Origin: Alicyclobacillus sacchari
Lineage (GTDB): Bacteria; Bacillota; Bacilli; Alicyclobacillales; Alicyclobacillaceae
Assembly (NCBI RefSeq): GCF_004366795.1
Contig: NZ_SORF01000010.1
Span: 47,407-111,406, forward strand
Direction: 5' to 3'
Length of the DNA stretch: 64,000 nucleotides
How positions within the stretch are numbered: the stretch's first letter is position 1; each line of letters opens with the position of its first letter. The notes beneath the pieces were generated by a model. That model did not search any database, was not told the origin of the DNA, and was given only the letters and a program-made list of their open reading frames with translations. The position numbers were made by a program, and so were the translations under genes. This document shows, one piece after another, positions 35,105-44,454 of the stretch.

Positions 35105-35224
35105 ATGGGCAAACAGCCGAAGCCTGTGCACAACGATGCAAACAAGACGTTGCCGATTGAAGAACACGTCGAGCGCGTGCAGGGTGAAAAACAACGTTCG
35201 CAGTCGGGCAAGGGAAAACAGTGA
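35105..35224 (+). CDS. 39-residue hydrophilic protein
   Basis: It reads MGKQPKPVHNDANKTLPIEE and continues with a Lys/Gln/Gly-rich tail. A strong GAGGAGGG site (35091-35098) is at the right distance from the ATG at 35105; an ATG at 35099 is too close to it. No hydrophobic segment is present. Composition resembles small acid-soluble or spore-type peptides, but no family is recognised. A hairpin (35307-35332) lies downstream. Confidence 0.55.
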   Translation: MGKQPKPVHNDANKTLPIEEHVERVQGEKQRSQSGKGKQ

Positions 35225-35306
35225 CGGCCGGCAGCCAACGTGACGACATGCAAAAATTCCAATAGACCTCTGGCTCAAACTGTACGAAGATAGGGGTGAA
35301 TGAATA

Positions 35307-35332
35307 GTCCGAAAGGGTGCCCCCTTTCGGAC
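35307..35332. terminator. Hairpin GTCCGAAAGGG/CCCTTTCGGAC
   Basis: A perfect 11-bp stem with a 4-base loop, between the 39-residue gene and the phosphodiester glycosidase gene. It has no T-run. The stem is close in sequence to the one at 52072-52107. Confidence 0.4.
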
Positions 35333-35382
35333 ATCCACCATTATATTGGCTTGGTGCAGGACGAGACAAAGGACTGGTACGG

Positions 35383-36273
35383 GTGCGCCCTTTTTGGCGA
35401 AAATCGGCTGCGGCTGCGGCTGCGTATGTAGCAATTGTATCCTCTGTTTGCTATTGGATTTTTCAGCATGTCAAACAGCCCCCCATTGTGCACACACGCG
35501 TGCGTCATATTGCGTCACCGCCGCGCACCGAACCGCCACCGGACAAGCCATTGTTCGCGCCCGTTGTCGTCAAACCCAGGATGGTGCCCGACGGCGTTCA
35601 CCTGGATGTGCGCCACTTCGGTACATACAACGCATACGTGTTGACCGTTTCCGATCCGCGACTCGTCTCGGTTGTCGCTACCCAATACATGGGCAACGTG
35701 GGAGAGACGGTCGAGCAGTTTGTCGATGATCATCATGCGGTGGCCGGTATCAATGGCGGATCGTTTACGGATACAAACTGGCAAGGAACCGGTGGCCAAG
35801 TGCAAGGGATTGTCATTTCCGATGGCAAGGTCGTTGCATCGGCGACCCATCCGGAGAGCATTATTGGCTTTACTCATACGGGCAAGCTCATTTCCGGAAC
35901 GTACACCTTGGCGCAACTCAAGGCCATGGGTGTGACCCAAGCGCTCATGTTTGGACCCACGCTCGTTCAGAACGGCGTTGGGCAAATCCAAGGTGCCGGC
36001 GATTGGGGTTATGCTCCTCGTACCGCCATAGGTCAGCGCGCCGATGGAACCGTGATCATGATTGTCACCGACGGCCGCGAATTGACAGGTCCCAACGACA
36101 TCGGTGCCAGCCTTGGCGACATCGAACAGCTCATGCTGTCGTATGGCGCGGTGACGGCGGCCAATCTCGATGGTGGATCGTCTGCCACGATGGTGTTTGA
36201 TGGAAGGCTTGTCAATCAACCGACTGACATTTTGGGTGAGCGCAGCGTCGGCACCGCGCTGATCGTGAGGTAG
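35383..36273 (+). CDS. Phosphodiester glycosidase family protein (NAGPA domain)
   Basis: The protein has 296 residues with an N-terminal membrane anchor (SAAAAAAYVAIVSSVCYWIF). The extracytoplasmic NAGPA/DUF2233 domain has AVAGINGGSFTD, FGPTLVQNG, APRTAIGQRADGTVIMIVTDGRE and the hallmark AANLDGGSSATMVFDGRLVN. Family members remove sugar caps from phosphodiesters or act on exopolysaccharide. The GTG at 35383 with AAAGGA 9 bases upstream is chosen. The next gene starts 4 bp after the stop, so they form an operon. Confidence 0.82.
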   Translation: MRPFWRKSAAAAAAYVAIVSSVCYWIFQHVKQPPIVHTRVRHIASPPRTEPPPDKPLFAPVVVKPRMVPDGVHLDVRHFGTYNAYVLTVSDPRLVSVVATQYMGNVGETVEQFVDDHHAVAGINGGSFTDTNWQGTGGQVQGIVISDGKVVASATHPESIIGFTHTGKLISGTYTLAQLKAMGVTQALMFGPTLVQNGVGQIQGAGDWGYAPRTAIGQRADGTVIMIVTDGRELTGPNDIGASLGDIEQLMLSYGAVTAANLDGGSSATMVFDGRLVNQPTDILGERSVGTALIVR

Positions 36274-36277
36274 TGGT

Positions 36278-37273
36278 ATGATTCGAGGAAAATCGAAGCA
36301 AGCCTTTGCCATAGTCGCTCTCTTGCTGATCGCCGTCGCGGCTATCTTGGGCACTCGCTCGGTTGCGTTGGCCCGACCGCCGGCAGTCGTCTGGAAGACG
36401 GTGGAGGTGCGCGAACCGGCACCGTATCCCACGCTGTCGCTGCGATCAGCGATCAAACTGGCCGGCCTGAGTGACGCCAAAATGGTCGCCGGTAGCCCGT
36501 CTGGAAATGTACTTGCCGTGTTGGGTGCAGACGGCCGGTTGCAGGTGGCTGCCGCTCAGTCTGGTGTCGTGATCGACCGCGTACAGGCACATGCGCCCAT
36601 TATTCACGTCACGTGGATCAGCGACAGGCTGTTGTTTTTCGTCACTGCGGACAATGTGCTGTACACGGACGACGTGCTGAATCAGCGCGTTCGCGCGATC
36701 GCACAGCTCGACGCGCCTGCGGGAGAGAGTTTGCGGGAGATTGCGTTTAGTGCATACACGAACGACGTGTTCGTGATCTACGCCGGGGATGGCGGAAACA
36801 CAGTGTTCCAATTTGATACGAACGAGCACATGTATGAGCGCAGTATCGCCAATCTCGCCATTCGGCGCGCTTACGACAGTACGACGGCGCTGACTCTGTA
36901 CCTCTCTGACGCGTCCAATCGCCTCTATCAGTGGCGCTCGGGCGCTCTGCAACAAATCGCGACCCATGTCGCCATCATCGCCGGCCGCGGGAACACCGTC
37001 TACGGTGCAAGTTTGAATCAGGCGGGGCAGGCGATCTCTGTCAAGGCATACAATGGGGAGCGTTGGCATACCATTGGCACGTTGCGCCAGCCTGTGCGTC
37101 CGGCCGACATCGTCATCGATCACACTGGCCGCATCTATGTCGTCCACCGCGATGCCTTAATCGATCCGGCAAAAGGACTGACATGGTTGGCGCCACCAGG
37201 CGCGCGCCTGATGCTCGCTGGCCACGATATTCTGCTTGTGCGCGGCAGCATGTATCGGGTGATTGTCGATTGA
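36278..37273 (+). CDS. Membrane-anchored beta-propeller-like hypothetical protein
   Basis: The protein has 331 residues with an N-terminal signal or anchor (KQAFAIVALLLIAVAAILG). A series of short beta-rich repeats follows (MVAGSPSGNVLAVLGADGRLQV, HVTWISDRLLFFVTADNVLY and so on) that suggests a beta-propeller outside the cell. No catalytic motif is seen. Its ribosome binding site (GTGAGG) overlaps the end of the phosphodiester glycosidase gene, so the two probably work together at the envelope. The function is unknown. Confidence 0.72.
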   Translation: MIRGKSKQAFAIVALLLIAVAAILGTRSVALARPPAVVWKTVEVREPAPYPTLSLRSAIKLAGLSDAKMVAGSPSGNVLAVLGADGRLQVAAAQSGVVIDRVQAHAPIIHVTWISDRLLFFVTADNVLYTDDVLNQRVRAIAQLDAPAGESLREIAFSAYTNDVFVIYAGDGGNTVFQFDTNEHMYERSIANLAIRRAYDSTTALTLYLSDASNRLYQWRSGALQQIATHVAIIAGRGNTVYGASLNQAGQAISVKAYNGERWHTIGTLRQPVRPADIVIDHTGRIYVVHRDALIDPAKGLTWLAPPGARLMLAGHDILLVRGSMYRVIVD

Positions 37274-37301
37274 TGCGGATGTCAAGCCAGACAATCTATC
37301 G

Positions 37302-37307
37302 TATAAT
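37302..37307 (+). promoter_or_regulatory. Possible -10 box of the signal peptidase gene
   Basis: A perfect TATAAT 55 bp before the start codon; the upstream -35 (TGTCAA, 16 bp away) is weak. Confidence 0.4.
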
Positions 37308-37361
37308 TGGGTGTGCCGCCGTAAGGCTGGATAACCGCAGTTGGTCTGTCGGTGAAAGAAC

Positions 37362-37943
37362 ATGCGAGGATGTGGCAGCAGGTTGGAGGAGCAGAAGAAG
37401 AGGCAAAACTGGTTTACCGGAATTGTGATTCCGATTGCGGTGGGCGTCGCGTTGGCATTGGCATTGCGTCAATGGGTCGTTAGTCCTGCGCGCGTGCCGT
37501 CGGCGTCGATGTACCCGACCATACCTGCGACCAGTTCGCGCGACTTTGCGTACGTCGTCGTCAACAAATTGGCAACCGAACTGCGGCCGATACATCGCGG
37601 AGAAGTTGTCGTGTTCCATTGGCCGGATGATCCGAAAGAGTTGTTTGTCAAACGCGTGATCGGATTGCCTGGGGACACCGTCACGGTGACGGAGAATGCG
37701 GTGTACATCAACGGCAAGAAGTTGCAGCAGACCAATCCGGACATTGCCAAATCGAACGGTGCAGAAACGGGCACGTATAAAGTTCCGCCTGGTCACTATT
37801 TCATGCTGGGCGACAATCGCCCAATCTCTGATGACAGCCGGATGTGGGTACATAAATATGTGAGCCAATCGGCCATTGTTGGGGAGGCCGACATCGTCCT
37901 GTACCCCTTCAACAGAATTGGATTCATATCACAGCACGTATAA
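37362..37943 (+). CDS. lepB: Signal peptidase I (S26A)
   Basis: The protein has 193 residues. One N-terminal membrane helix (about 18-36) precedes the catalytic Ser49 in PSASMYPT and the general base Lys97 in LFVKRVIGLPGD. GHYFMLGDNRPISDDSRMW is conserved box E. It cleaves Sec signal peptides at the outer face of the membrane. Start ATG 37362 has only a weak ribosome binding site. A terminator follows at once. Confidence 0.93.
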   Translation: MRGCGSRLEEQKKRQNWFTGIVIPIAVGVALALALRQWVVSPARVPSASMYPTIPATSSRDFAYVVVNKLATELRPIHRGEVVVFHWPDDPKELFVKRVIGLPGDTVTVTENAVYINGKKLQQTNPDIAKSNGAETGTYKVPPGHYFMLGDNRPISDDSRMWVHKYVSQSAIVGEADIVLYPFNRIGFISQHV

Positions 37944-37965
37944 GGGCGCTTCGCGCCCTTTTATG
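37942..37965 (+). terminator. Terminator after lepB
   Basis: AAGGGCGC-TTC-GCGCCCTT followed by TTATG. The stem starts at the lepB stop codon. Confidence 0.75.
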
Positions 37966-37993
37966 TTATCGGCACGAGGGAGGCGTATGCACT

Positions 37994-38974
37994 GTGGAAT
38001 ATAGAAAGCTTGGCAACACGGGGCTTGAGGTATCGCGCATTTGTTTAGGGTGTATGAGTTATGGGGTGCCGGAGCGCGGCAACCATCGCTGGGTGCTCGA
38101 CGAAGAGCAGAGTAGACCGTTTATTCGCCGGGCGATTGAACTTGGTATCAATTTCTTTGACACGGCAAACGTCTATTCGGATGGGACCAGTGAAGAGATT
38201 GTCGGCCGTGCCTTGCGCGACTTTGCGAGGCGGGACGAAATCGTGATCGCGACGAAGGTGCATGGGCGGATGTACGCGGGCCCAAACGGCGCCGGATTAT
38301 CGCGCAAGGCGATTATGGCGGAGATCGACAACAGTCTGCGCAGACTTGGGACAGATTACGTCGATTTGTATCAGATTCACCGCTGGGATTACACGACACC
38401 CATTGAGGAGACGATGGAGGCTCTGCATGACGTCGTGAAAGCCGGCAAGGCCCGTTATATCGGTGCTTCTTCGATGTACGCGTGGCAATTCCTGAAGGCT
38501 CAATACACGGCCGAGAAGCATGGCTGGACGAAATTCGTTTCCATGCAGAATTACCTCAACCTTTTATATCGGGAAGAGGAGCGCGAAATGTTGCCTCTGT
38601 GCGAAGCGGAGAAGGTTGGCGTGATTCCATGGAGCCCACTCGCGCGCGGGCGTTTGACGCGAGACTGGGACGAGAAGACTGCGCGTTCGGAGACAGATGA
38701 GTTTGGCAAGAGCCTGTATGCGCAAACGGCCGATGCGGACAAACGCATTGTCGAGCGGGTGGCGGAATTGGCGCAACGACGAGGCTTGCCGCGTGCACAG
38801 ATCGCGCTCGCTTGGGTCCTTGCGAAACCCGTTGTCACGGCGCCCATTATCGGTGCAACGAAGATGCACCATCTCGAGGATGCTGTCGCCGCGCTCGACG
38901 TGAAGTTGACAGAGGACGAAATGGCGTTTTTGGAGGAGCCTTACGTGCCTCATCCTGTGTTAGGTTTTCGTTGA
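37994..38974 (+). CDS. Aldo/keto reductase
   Basis: The protein has 326 residues. The TIM-barrel AKR motifs are MEYRKLGNTGLEVSRICLG, the tetrad Asp and Tyr in FFDTANVYSDGTSEE, Lys in IATKVHG, and His in YQIHRWD. The NADPH site region is VIPWSPLARGRLT and PIIGATKMHHLEDA. It reduces sugar aldehydes or ketones with NADPH; the substrate is unknown. The start is GTG at 37994 with GAGGGAGGCG upstream. Its 3' end overlaps a small gene on the other strand by 25 bp. Confidence 0.9.
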   Translation: MEYRKLGNTGLEVSRICLGCMSYGVPERGNHRWVLDEEQSRPFIRRAIELGINFFDTANVYSDGTSEEIVGRALRDFARRDEIVIATKVHGRMYAGPNGAGLSRKAIMAEIDNSLRRLGTDYVDLYQIHRWDYTTPIEETMEALHDVVKAGKARYIGASSMYAWQFLKAQYTAEKHGWTKFVSMQNYLNLLYREEEREMLPLCEAEKVGVIPWSPLARGRLTRDWDEKTARSETDEFGKSLYAQTADADKRIVERVAELAQRRGLPRAQIALAWVLAKPVVTAPIIGATKMHHLEDAVAALDVKLTEDEMAFLEEPYVPHPVLGFR

Positions 38975-39210
38975 CGGCGTCGCGGTGAGCGGAGTTTGGA
39001 GCGCGATGACGGCGGATCGTTACGACCTCCCGATTTGCTGTTTCGAACCGTTGCGGCAGTGTTTTGCGCCGTCACGATGTTGTTGACGACTGTTGCCCAT
39101 GTATTGATCATGGTGGCCGCAATATTGATTCCGGTCGCGACGAGTGCCGCTATAGCCAGTGCTCGTCCGCTACCGCGCTTTTTGCTTGGGGTGACTGATT
39201 CCCTGTCCAT
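38950..39210 (-). CDS. 86-residue hypothetical protein with one hydrophobic helix
   Basis: It begins MDRESVTPSKKRGSGRA. A hydrophobic segment, ALAIAALVATGINIAATMI, is followed by a polar basic tail (SSRSKLRSPRRRQRKPNTG). A strong AAGGGGGG lies upstream of the ATG at 39210. It could be a small membrane protein. It overlaps the aldo/keto reductase gene end by 25 bp. No family is recognised. Confidence 0.55.
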   Translation of the reverse strand: MDRESVTPSKKRGSGRALAIAALVATGINIAATMINTWATVVNNIVTAQNTAATVRNSKSGGRNDPPSSRSKLRSPRRRQRKPNTG

Positions 39211-39370
39211 CATATCCCCCCTTCTTGTACAATGTATGATTGTGTTACAGTGCACGGCCTGTGGTGTTTGTCTGAGGACATTCATCATCACGTTTCATCG
39301 TGCACGCCTGCATGTTTGGAGATGACCTGTTTTATTTGCACCGAATTCGTAATCGCACAGGAGTTGCTGT

Positions 39371-40969
39371 ATGACACAACCAGATCACAATGCGCCGGTC
39401 TGCATGACGCGTCGCACGTTTGCCATCATTTCGCACCCGGATGCGGGCAAGACGACGCTTACTGAAAAATTGTTGCTGTTCGGCGGGGCTATTCGTGAAG
39501 CCGGCGCGGTCAAGGGCAAGAAGGCACGCCGTCACGCGACGTCGGACTGGATGGAAATCGAAAAGCAGCGTGGGATTTCGGTGACGTCTACTGTGTTGCA
39601 ATTCGATTATCTTGGCTGCCGGGTCAACATTCTCGATACACCAGGCCATGAGGACTTCAGTGAAGACACGTATCGCACGCTGGCCGCAGCGGACAGCGCC
39701 GTGATGTTGATCGATGCGGCAAAAGGCGTTGAGCCGCAAACCATCAAGTTATTTGAAGTGTGTCGCATGCGCAGCATTCCCATCTTCACGTTTATCAATA
39801 AACTCGATCGCCAGGGTAAGGAGCCGCTTGAGTTGCTCGAAGAGATCGAGCGTGTGCTTGGTATACGCTCCTGCCCGATGAACTGGCCCATTGGTATGGG
39901 GCCCGATTTTCAGGGCATTTACCATCGGCACGAACGGCGCTTCGAACGCTTTACGAGCCGCACGGATGACATGGTCTCCATTGCGATGCCTGATTTGGAC
40001 GATCCCGCTGTGACGCAAACCCTGGGTGATGCCTTGCATCAGCGTTTGCAAGAGGATGTCCTATTGCTCGATGTCGCAGGCGATCCATTCGATCCCGCTC
40101 TGGTTGCCGCAGGTAAGCTGACACCAGTCTACTTTGGCAGCGCCATCGCCAACTTCGGCGTCGAGTCATTCTTGAAATCGTTTCTTGAACTCGCGCCGCC
40201 GCCTGCGCCACGCGAGACGGATCAAGGCGTTGTTCATCCGGAGGACGAACGGTTCAGTGGTTTTGTCTTCAAAATTCAGGCGAATATGAATCCGGCGCAC
40301 CGCGATCGAGTCGCGTTTGTGCGCATTTGTTCGGGTCGCTTCGAGCGAGGCATGAGCGTGCAACATGTACGCACAGGCAAACGCATCGCTCTGAGCCAAC
40401 CACAACAGTTTTTTGGCCAAGATCGGGAGACGGTGGACGAGGCGTACGCCGGAGACATCATTGGCATCTTTGATCCCGGCAACTTTCGCATCGGGGATAC
40501 GCTTTGTGAGCGAGGGACCTTTCGTTTTCCGCCCTTGCCGCTGTTTTCACCAGAGCATTTCGCACGCGTTTCGGTGCCCAACGCATTGAAGTACAAACAG
40601 TTTCACAAAGGGGTTGCACAGCTTTCTGAAGAAGGGGCCATTCAGGTATTTCGCCAGGCCAACCGCACCGAGGACATGATCCTGGGTGCCGTCGGTCAGC
40701 TTCAGTTTGAGGTGTTTCAGCATCGCATGCGCGCCGAGTATGGGGTGGATGTTGAGCTTTTGCGGTTGCCCTATGCCTATGCACGTTGGGTGGAGACTGC
40801 AATACCCATCGATGAACTGCAGTTCGACAGGTATGCCAGCTTGATTGTCAAGGACCAGGACGATCGCGCCGTCATGCTGTTCCAGACGGAGTTTGCAATC
40901 CATTGGATGCTCGAGCGGAATGCGGGCCTGACGTTGCACACGACGTCGTATGGACTTAGCACGACGTAG
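39371..40969 (+). CDS. prfC: Peptide chain release factor 3
   Basis: The protein has 532 residues, full length for RF3. GTPase motifs are G1 SHPDAGKTT, G2/switch region KQRGISVTSTVLQF, G3 DTPGHEDFSEDT and G4 NKLDRQGK. EF-Tu-like and RF3-specific C-terminal domains follow. RF3 recycles RF1/RF2 from the ribosome after termination. Start ATG 39371 with CAGGAG upstream. It is of interest that many Bacillus-type genomes lack prfC. Confidence 0.95.
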   Translation: MTQPDHNAPVCMTRRTFAIISHPDAGKTTLTEKLLLFGGAIREAGAVKGKKARRHATSDWMEIEKQRGISVTSTVLQFDYLGCRVNILDTPGHEDFSEDTYRTLAAADSAVMLIDAAKGVEPQTIKLFEVCRMRSIPIFTFINKLDRQGKEPLELLEEIERVLGIRSCPMNWPIGMGPDFQGIYHRHERRFERFTSRTDDMVSIAMPDLDDPAVTQTLGDALHQRLQEDVLLLDVAGDPFDPALVAAGKLTPVYFGSAIANFGVESFLKSFLELAPPPAPRETDQGVVHPEDERFSGFVFKIQANMNPAHRDRVAFVRICSGRFERGMSVQHVRTGKRIALSQPQQFFGQDRETVDEAYAGDIIGIFDPGNFRIGDTLCERGTFRFPPLPLFSPEHFARVSVPNALKYKQFHKGVAQLSEEGAIQVFRQANRTEDMILGAVGQLQFEVFQHRMRAEYGVDVELLRLPYAYARWVETAIPIDELQFDRYASLIVKDQDDRAVMLFQTEFAIHWMLERNAGLTLHTTSYGLSTT

Positions 40970-41006
40970 AATCATGAGATGAAGTCACGGGCAGGAGGAT
41001 GGGGAC

Positions 41007-42692
41007 ATGCAGGCACGGTATTGGACATATGACGAGATGTGGGCGGAACTGCGGCGGTTGGCAGTAGCGAATTCACAACTGATGCGCGTTGAGGTTATCG
41101 GTCAGAGCCGTCAGGGCAGGGATATCGCGGCGGTGACATTGACCGATGCCGCCTTTGGCAACCCGGAAGACAAGGCGGCGGTGTTTGTCGACGCAAACAT
41201 TCATGCCGGCGAGGTCTCTGGCAATGCCGTGGCCATGTACTGGATTCAGTGGTGCGTCGAGCAATATGGTCATGATCCAGAAGCGACAGAATTGCTTCGC
41301 AGCCACACTGTATACGTCGTACCACGCATTGCGGTGGACGGGGCAGAACTGTATCTGACGACACCGGCTCGTTTTCGATCGAGTCCACATCTCTATCCAC
41401 ACTCGCAGACCCCGGATGGATTCGTGGAAGACGATGTCAACGGCGATGGCCGCGTGCTCATGATGCGCGTCCCTGCGGACGACGGCGGTTATGCAATCGA
41501 CGAAATCGATCCTCGCGTCATGCGCCCGCGCCGTCCAGGCGAGTTCGGAGGTACGTATTATCATGTATTTCCCGAAGGGCGGATCGATCGCGCTGCCAAA
41601 ACGGGGCCGCTGCCTGCGTTGCCGACGGCTAAGGCCGCGCGGCGCCATGGCATGGATTTTAACCGCAACTTTCCGATCCGCTGGGCAGGTGAGACTGGAC
41701 AGCGCGGCGCTGGTCCCTATCCACTCTCGGAGCCGGAGTTGCGAGCACTCGCAGACTTCATTCATCGTCATCCGAATATCTCGGCGTATGCCGCATTGCA
41801 TACTTCGGGCGGTGTGATATTGCGACAGCCGTCGACAGGCGATGATTCGGTTCTCTCAGAAGTCGATCGCGCCTTGTTCACGCAGGTCGCGACAATCGGG
41901 GAGCAAGTGAGCGGATATTTTTCCGGATCGAACTACGAGAAGTTTGCCACTGGCCACGAGAAGGTTTTGATGCCAGGCGCGGCTGACGATTGGATGTACG
42001 ATCACCTTGGGATTCTCGGTTTCACCATTGAAATCTGGGATTTGGATGGCCGTGCCGGGGCTCGCGGGTACGGCGAACATGGAATGCGTGCCTTGCTCGC
42101 GCTGTCGCCGGAGGAGATCCTCGAAGACGAGCGCAAGGTATATGCCTATGTGGCACAGGAATTTGGGGCGGATGGATTGTTCGACTGGACACCCTTCGAA
42201 CACCCGGATTTTGGGCCTGTGGACATTGGCGGCCTTGATCCGAAATTTGTCATTCAAAATCCACCTTTGCGCCTACTACCGGAAGAATGCCAGAAGGTCA
42301 GTGCGTTTTTGACGAAACTCGGCCTCTCCACAGCAAAGCTGACCATAGCAGATGCAACATGCGAGCGTGTAGAAGATGGGGTGTACCGGATTGTTGCCGA
42401 GGTGGGCAATGCCGGCTTTTTACCGACGTCGAGTACCGACAAAGGCAAGCAGTTGCTCTTGGAAGGCATTCGCGCGGAATTGATTGGGCCTTACGAGATG
42501 ATAGCTGGCGTGTCGCCGCAACCGATCGGCCATCTCGATGGATACGGCGCACGCAACCGTTATGCGCCGCCCGCACAGCAGCGCGCGTATGCGGAGTGGT
42601 TGATTCGAGCCGCTGAGGGCGCACAGTTGACCGTTTCATTCGCTGGCCCGCGAGCTGGCCGAGTGAGTCAGGAAATCCGCACTGCGAAATGA
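41007..42692 (+). CDS. M14-family zinc carboxypeptidase
   Basis: The protein has 561 residues. Zinc ligands are in NIHAGEVSGN (HxxE) and ALHTSGG (His); the catalytic Glu is in FTIEIWD. The substrate-binding region has MDFNRNFP (Asn-Arg). The C-terminal part (about 430-560) is a beta-rich accessory domain. No signal peptide is seen, so it may be cytosolic, perhaps acting on peptides or cell-wall fragments. The ATG at 41007 follows CAGGAGG, 37 bp after prfC. Confidence 0.88.
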   Translation: MQARYWTYDEMWAELRRLAVANSQLMRVEVIGQSRQGRDIAAVTLTDAAFGNPEDKAAVFVDANIHAGEVSGNAVAMYWIQWCVEQYGHDPEATELLRSHTVYVVPRIAVDGAELYLTTPARFRSSPHLYPHSQTPDGFVEDDVNGDGRVLMMRVPADDGGYAIDEIDPRVMRPRRPGEFGGTYYHVFPEGRIDRAAKTGPLPALPTAKAARRHGMDFNRNFPIRWAGETGQRGAGPYPLSEPELRALADFIHRHPNISAYAALHTSGGVILRQPSTGDDSVLSEVDRALFTQVATIGEQVSGYFSGSNYEKFATGHEKVLMPGAADDWMYDHLGILGFTIEIWDLDGRAGARGYGEHGMRALLALSPEEILEDERKVYAYVAQEFGADGLFDWTPFEHPDFGPVDIGGLDPKFVIQNPPLRLLPEECQKVSAFLTKLGLSTAKLTIADATCERVEDGVYRIVAEVGNAGFLPTSSTDKGKQLLLEGIRAELIGPYEMIAGVSPQPIGHLDGYGARNRYAPPAQQRAYAEWLIRAAEGAQLTVSFAGPRAGRVSQEIRTAK

Positions 42693-42802
42693 TGTTATCC
42701 TCTTCCGCCATGGGGCTTAGGCGATTTGTCGAGATCGCTTAGGCCCTTACGCTGCAATGAGCAATTTCTTTAGGCCACAATTGGCAGGCCGCCGAGGCGT
42801 GA

Positions 42803-42848
42803 GAGATCCTGGCCTGTTGCCGTCACTGCGGCGTCAGGCCAGGATCTC
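42803..42848 (-). terminator. Hairpin at the end of the 154-residue gene
   Basis: GAGATCCTGGCCTG (42803-42816) pairs perfectly with CAGGCCAGGATCTC (42835-42848). The stop codon of the minus-strand gene falls in the loop. Confidence 0.5.
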
Positions 42849-43287
42849 CGTTTTCCTTCAGGCGTTCGTACCAGGTTAGAACGGTCTTCTCGATCGCATC
42901 GCGTATGAGTTCATCCGAATAGGAGCCTTGGTAAATGATCTGCTCGTCAATCCAGTCGCCCCACAGGCCATTTTCGTTGGGAGCCTGTTGCCAAAATTCA
43001 TCGGTTGCCCGCACGTCGACGTTGCCATCGTTATACTTCGCCGTGACTTTACAGCGTGGAGAGTAAAAATGGGAGTTCAAAAAGGCGACAGCCAATTCGA
43101 CGGATTTGGTCGTAATGACTTTGGCTTCAAGATTCGGATCCGTCTCATGTAGCGTTCTCGCAATGTCGTTGAACAAAGCAACGAGGCTCTCCTTGGTTTC
43201 CGTTTGGCTTGTGACAACGTGAGAAGCGGCGTTTGCGGCTTCGAATCGGTCGCGAATGCGCGTCAATTGTTCTTCGAATCGCTCCAC
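42823..43287 (-). CDS. 154-residue hypothetical protein
   Basis: It begins MERFEEQLTRIRDRFEAANA (helical) and continues into an alpha/beta region with WQQAPNENGLWGDWIDEQI. No signal peptide or membrane span is seen, and no family is recognised. The GTG at 43287 is preceded by AGAGGAGG at proper distance; a reading back to 43332 is rejected. Confidence 0.7.
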   Translation of the reverse strand: MERFEEQLTRIRDRFEAANAASHVVTSQTETKESLVALFNDIARTLHETDPNLEAKVITTKSVELAVAFLNSHFYSPRCKVTAKYNDGNVDVRATDEFWQQAPNENGLWGDWIDEQIIYQGSYSDELIRDAIEKTVLTWYERLKENGDPGLTPQ

Positions 43288-43467
43288 GAGAAGTCCTCCT
43301 CTGTGAACCCGCGTGCCTAGCTTGGCCAGCATGATGTGTACTCGCTAGGCATCGTCCCCGAAATCAGCCTTTTTGATGCACAGAGGCTGCCTGAATCCAA
43401 ACTTGGGTGTACAATGAAGGGGCTTACTCTGGTCTACTTGCCATCGAATAGGGGATGAGGTCTACTC

Positions 43468-44334
43468 ATGCGAGTCGTTGTCACAGGAGGCAGTGGTCTA
43501 TTAGGACCGTGGGTTGTCCGTGAATTTGTGGAGGCCGGGTACGAGGTTCTTAACGTCGATACACGCCATCCGAATGATCCGCTGTGTCCGACGCTGTTGG
43601 CTGATTTGACAAATCTCGGCGAGGCGTTTGCAGTGTTGGAGGGCGCAGATGCATTGGTGCACGTCGCCGCCATTCCGCGCGTTGGGATTCGACCTGACGC
43701 CACCACGTTTGCAACCAACGTCGTCAGCACCTATAACGTGCTCGAAGCAGCGGCTGCACTCGGCATTCGGAAGGCTGTGATCACGTCAAGTGAATCGTCA
43801 TACGGTTTGGTGTTCGCGCGACACCCGTTTTCTCCCGCTTACGTTCCCATTGACGAAGATCACCCACAGTTGCCGCAGGACGCGTATGGTCTATCGAAGG
43901 TCGTCAACGAGTTGACTGCAGACATGTTCCATCGTCGAACTGGCATGCAAATCGTCTCATTCCGCATGGGGAATGTCATTACGCCTGATATGTACCAAAA
44001 CTTCCCGACCTTCTTAAAAAATCCCGAGATTCGTAAGACCATTTTGTGGTCGTACATCGACGCTCGGGATGCCGCTGTGGCCTATCGGCTTGCGATTGAG
44101 AAGGAAGGGCTTGGGGCCGTCAAGTTGAACATCGCGGCCGACTGGTCGAGCATGGATATGACTAATCGCGAGCTCTTGCACTCAACGTACCCGGACGTCA
44201 AGGACATACGGGCAGATCTCGACGGTTATGAAACGTTGCTTGCCAATCGCAAGGCCAAGGAACTGCTTGGTTGGCAGCCGGTATATCACTGGCGAGACGA
44301 GGTAAAACGTCTTGCGGATTCCCTCTGTCAATAG
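43468..44334 (+). CDS. NAD(P)-dependent epimerase/dehydratase (extended SDR)
   Basis: The protein has 288 residues. VVTGGSGLLGPWVV is the Rossmann GxxGxxG motif. The active site has SSESSYG and YGLSK (Tyr-x3-Lys). LVHVAAIPRVG is typical of uronate dehydrogenase/epimerase-like members. It probably acts on a sugar or sugar nucleotide. The ATG at 43468 follows AGGGGATGAGG. Confidence 0.87.
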   Translation: MRVVVTGGSGLLGPWVVREFVEAGYEVLNVDTRHPNDPLCPTLLADLTNLGEAFAVLEGADALVHVAAIPRVGIRPDATTFATNVVSTYNVLEAAAALGIRKAVITSSESSYGLVFARHPFSPAYVPIDEDHPQLPQDAYGLSKVVNELTADMFHRRTGMQIVSFRMGNVITPDMYQNFPTFLKNPEIRKTILWSYIDARDAAVAYRLAIEKEGLGAVKLNIAADWSSMDMTNRELLHSTYPDVKDIRADLDGYETLLANRKAKELLGWQPVYHWRDEVKRLADSLCQ

Positions 44335-44454
44335 ATTGTTTCGAACATCATTTGCGATCATCAATCATATGGTTGGAACCTGTCGCCGCCTTCCGGGCGG
44401 CGGACGGGGCGTCTTTCGATTGGCGGCAATACCGGACATCTGGGAGGAATGAGT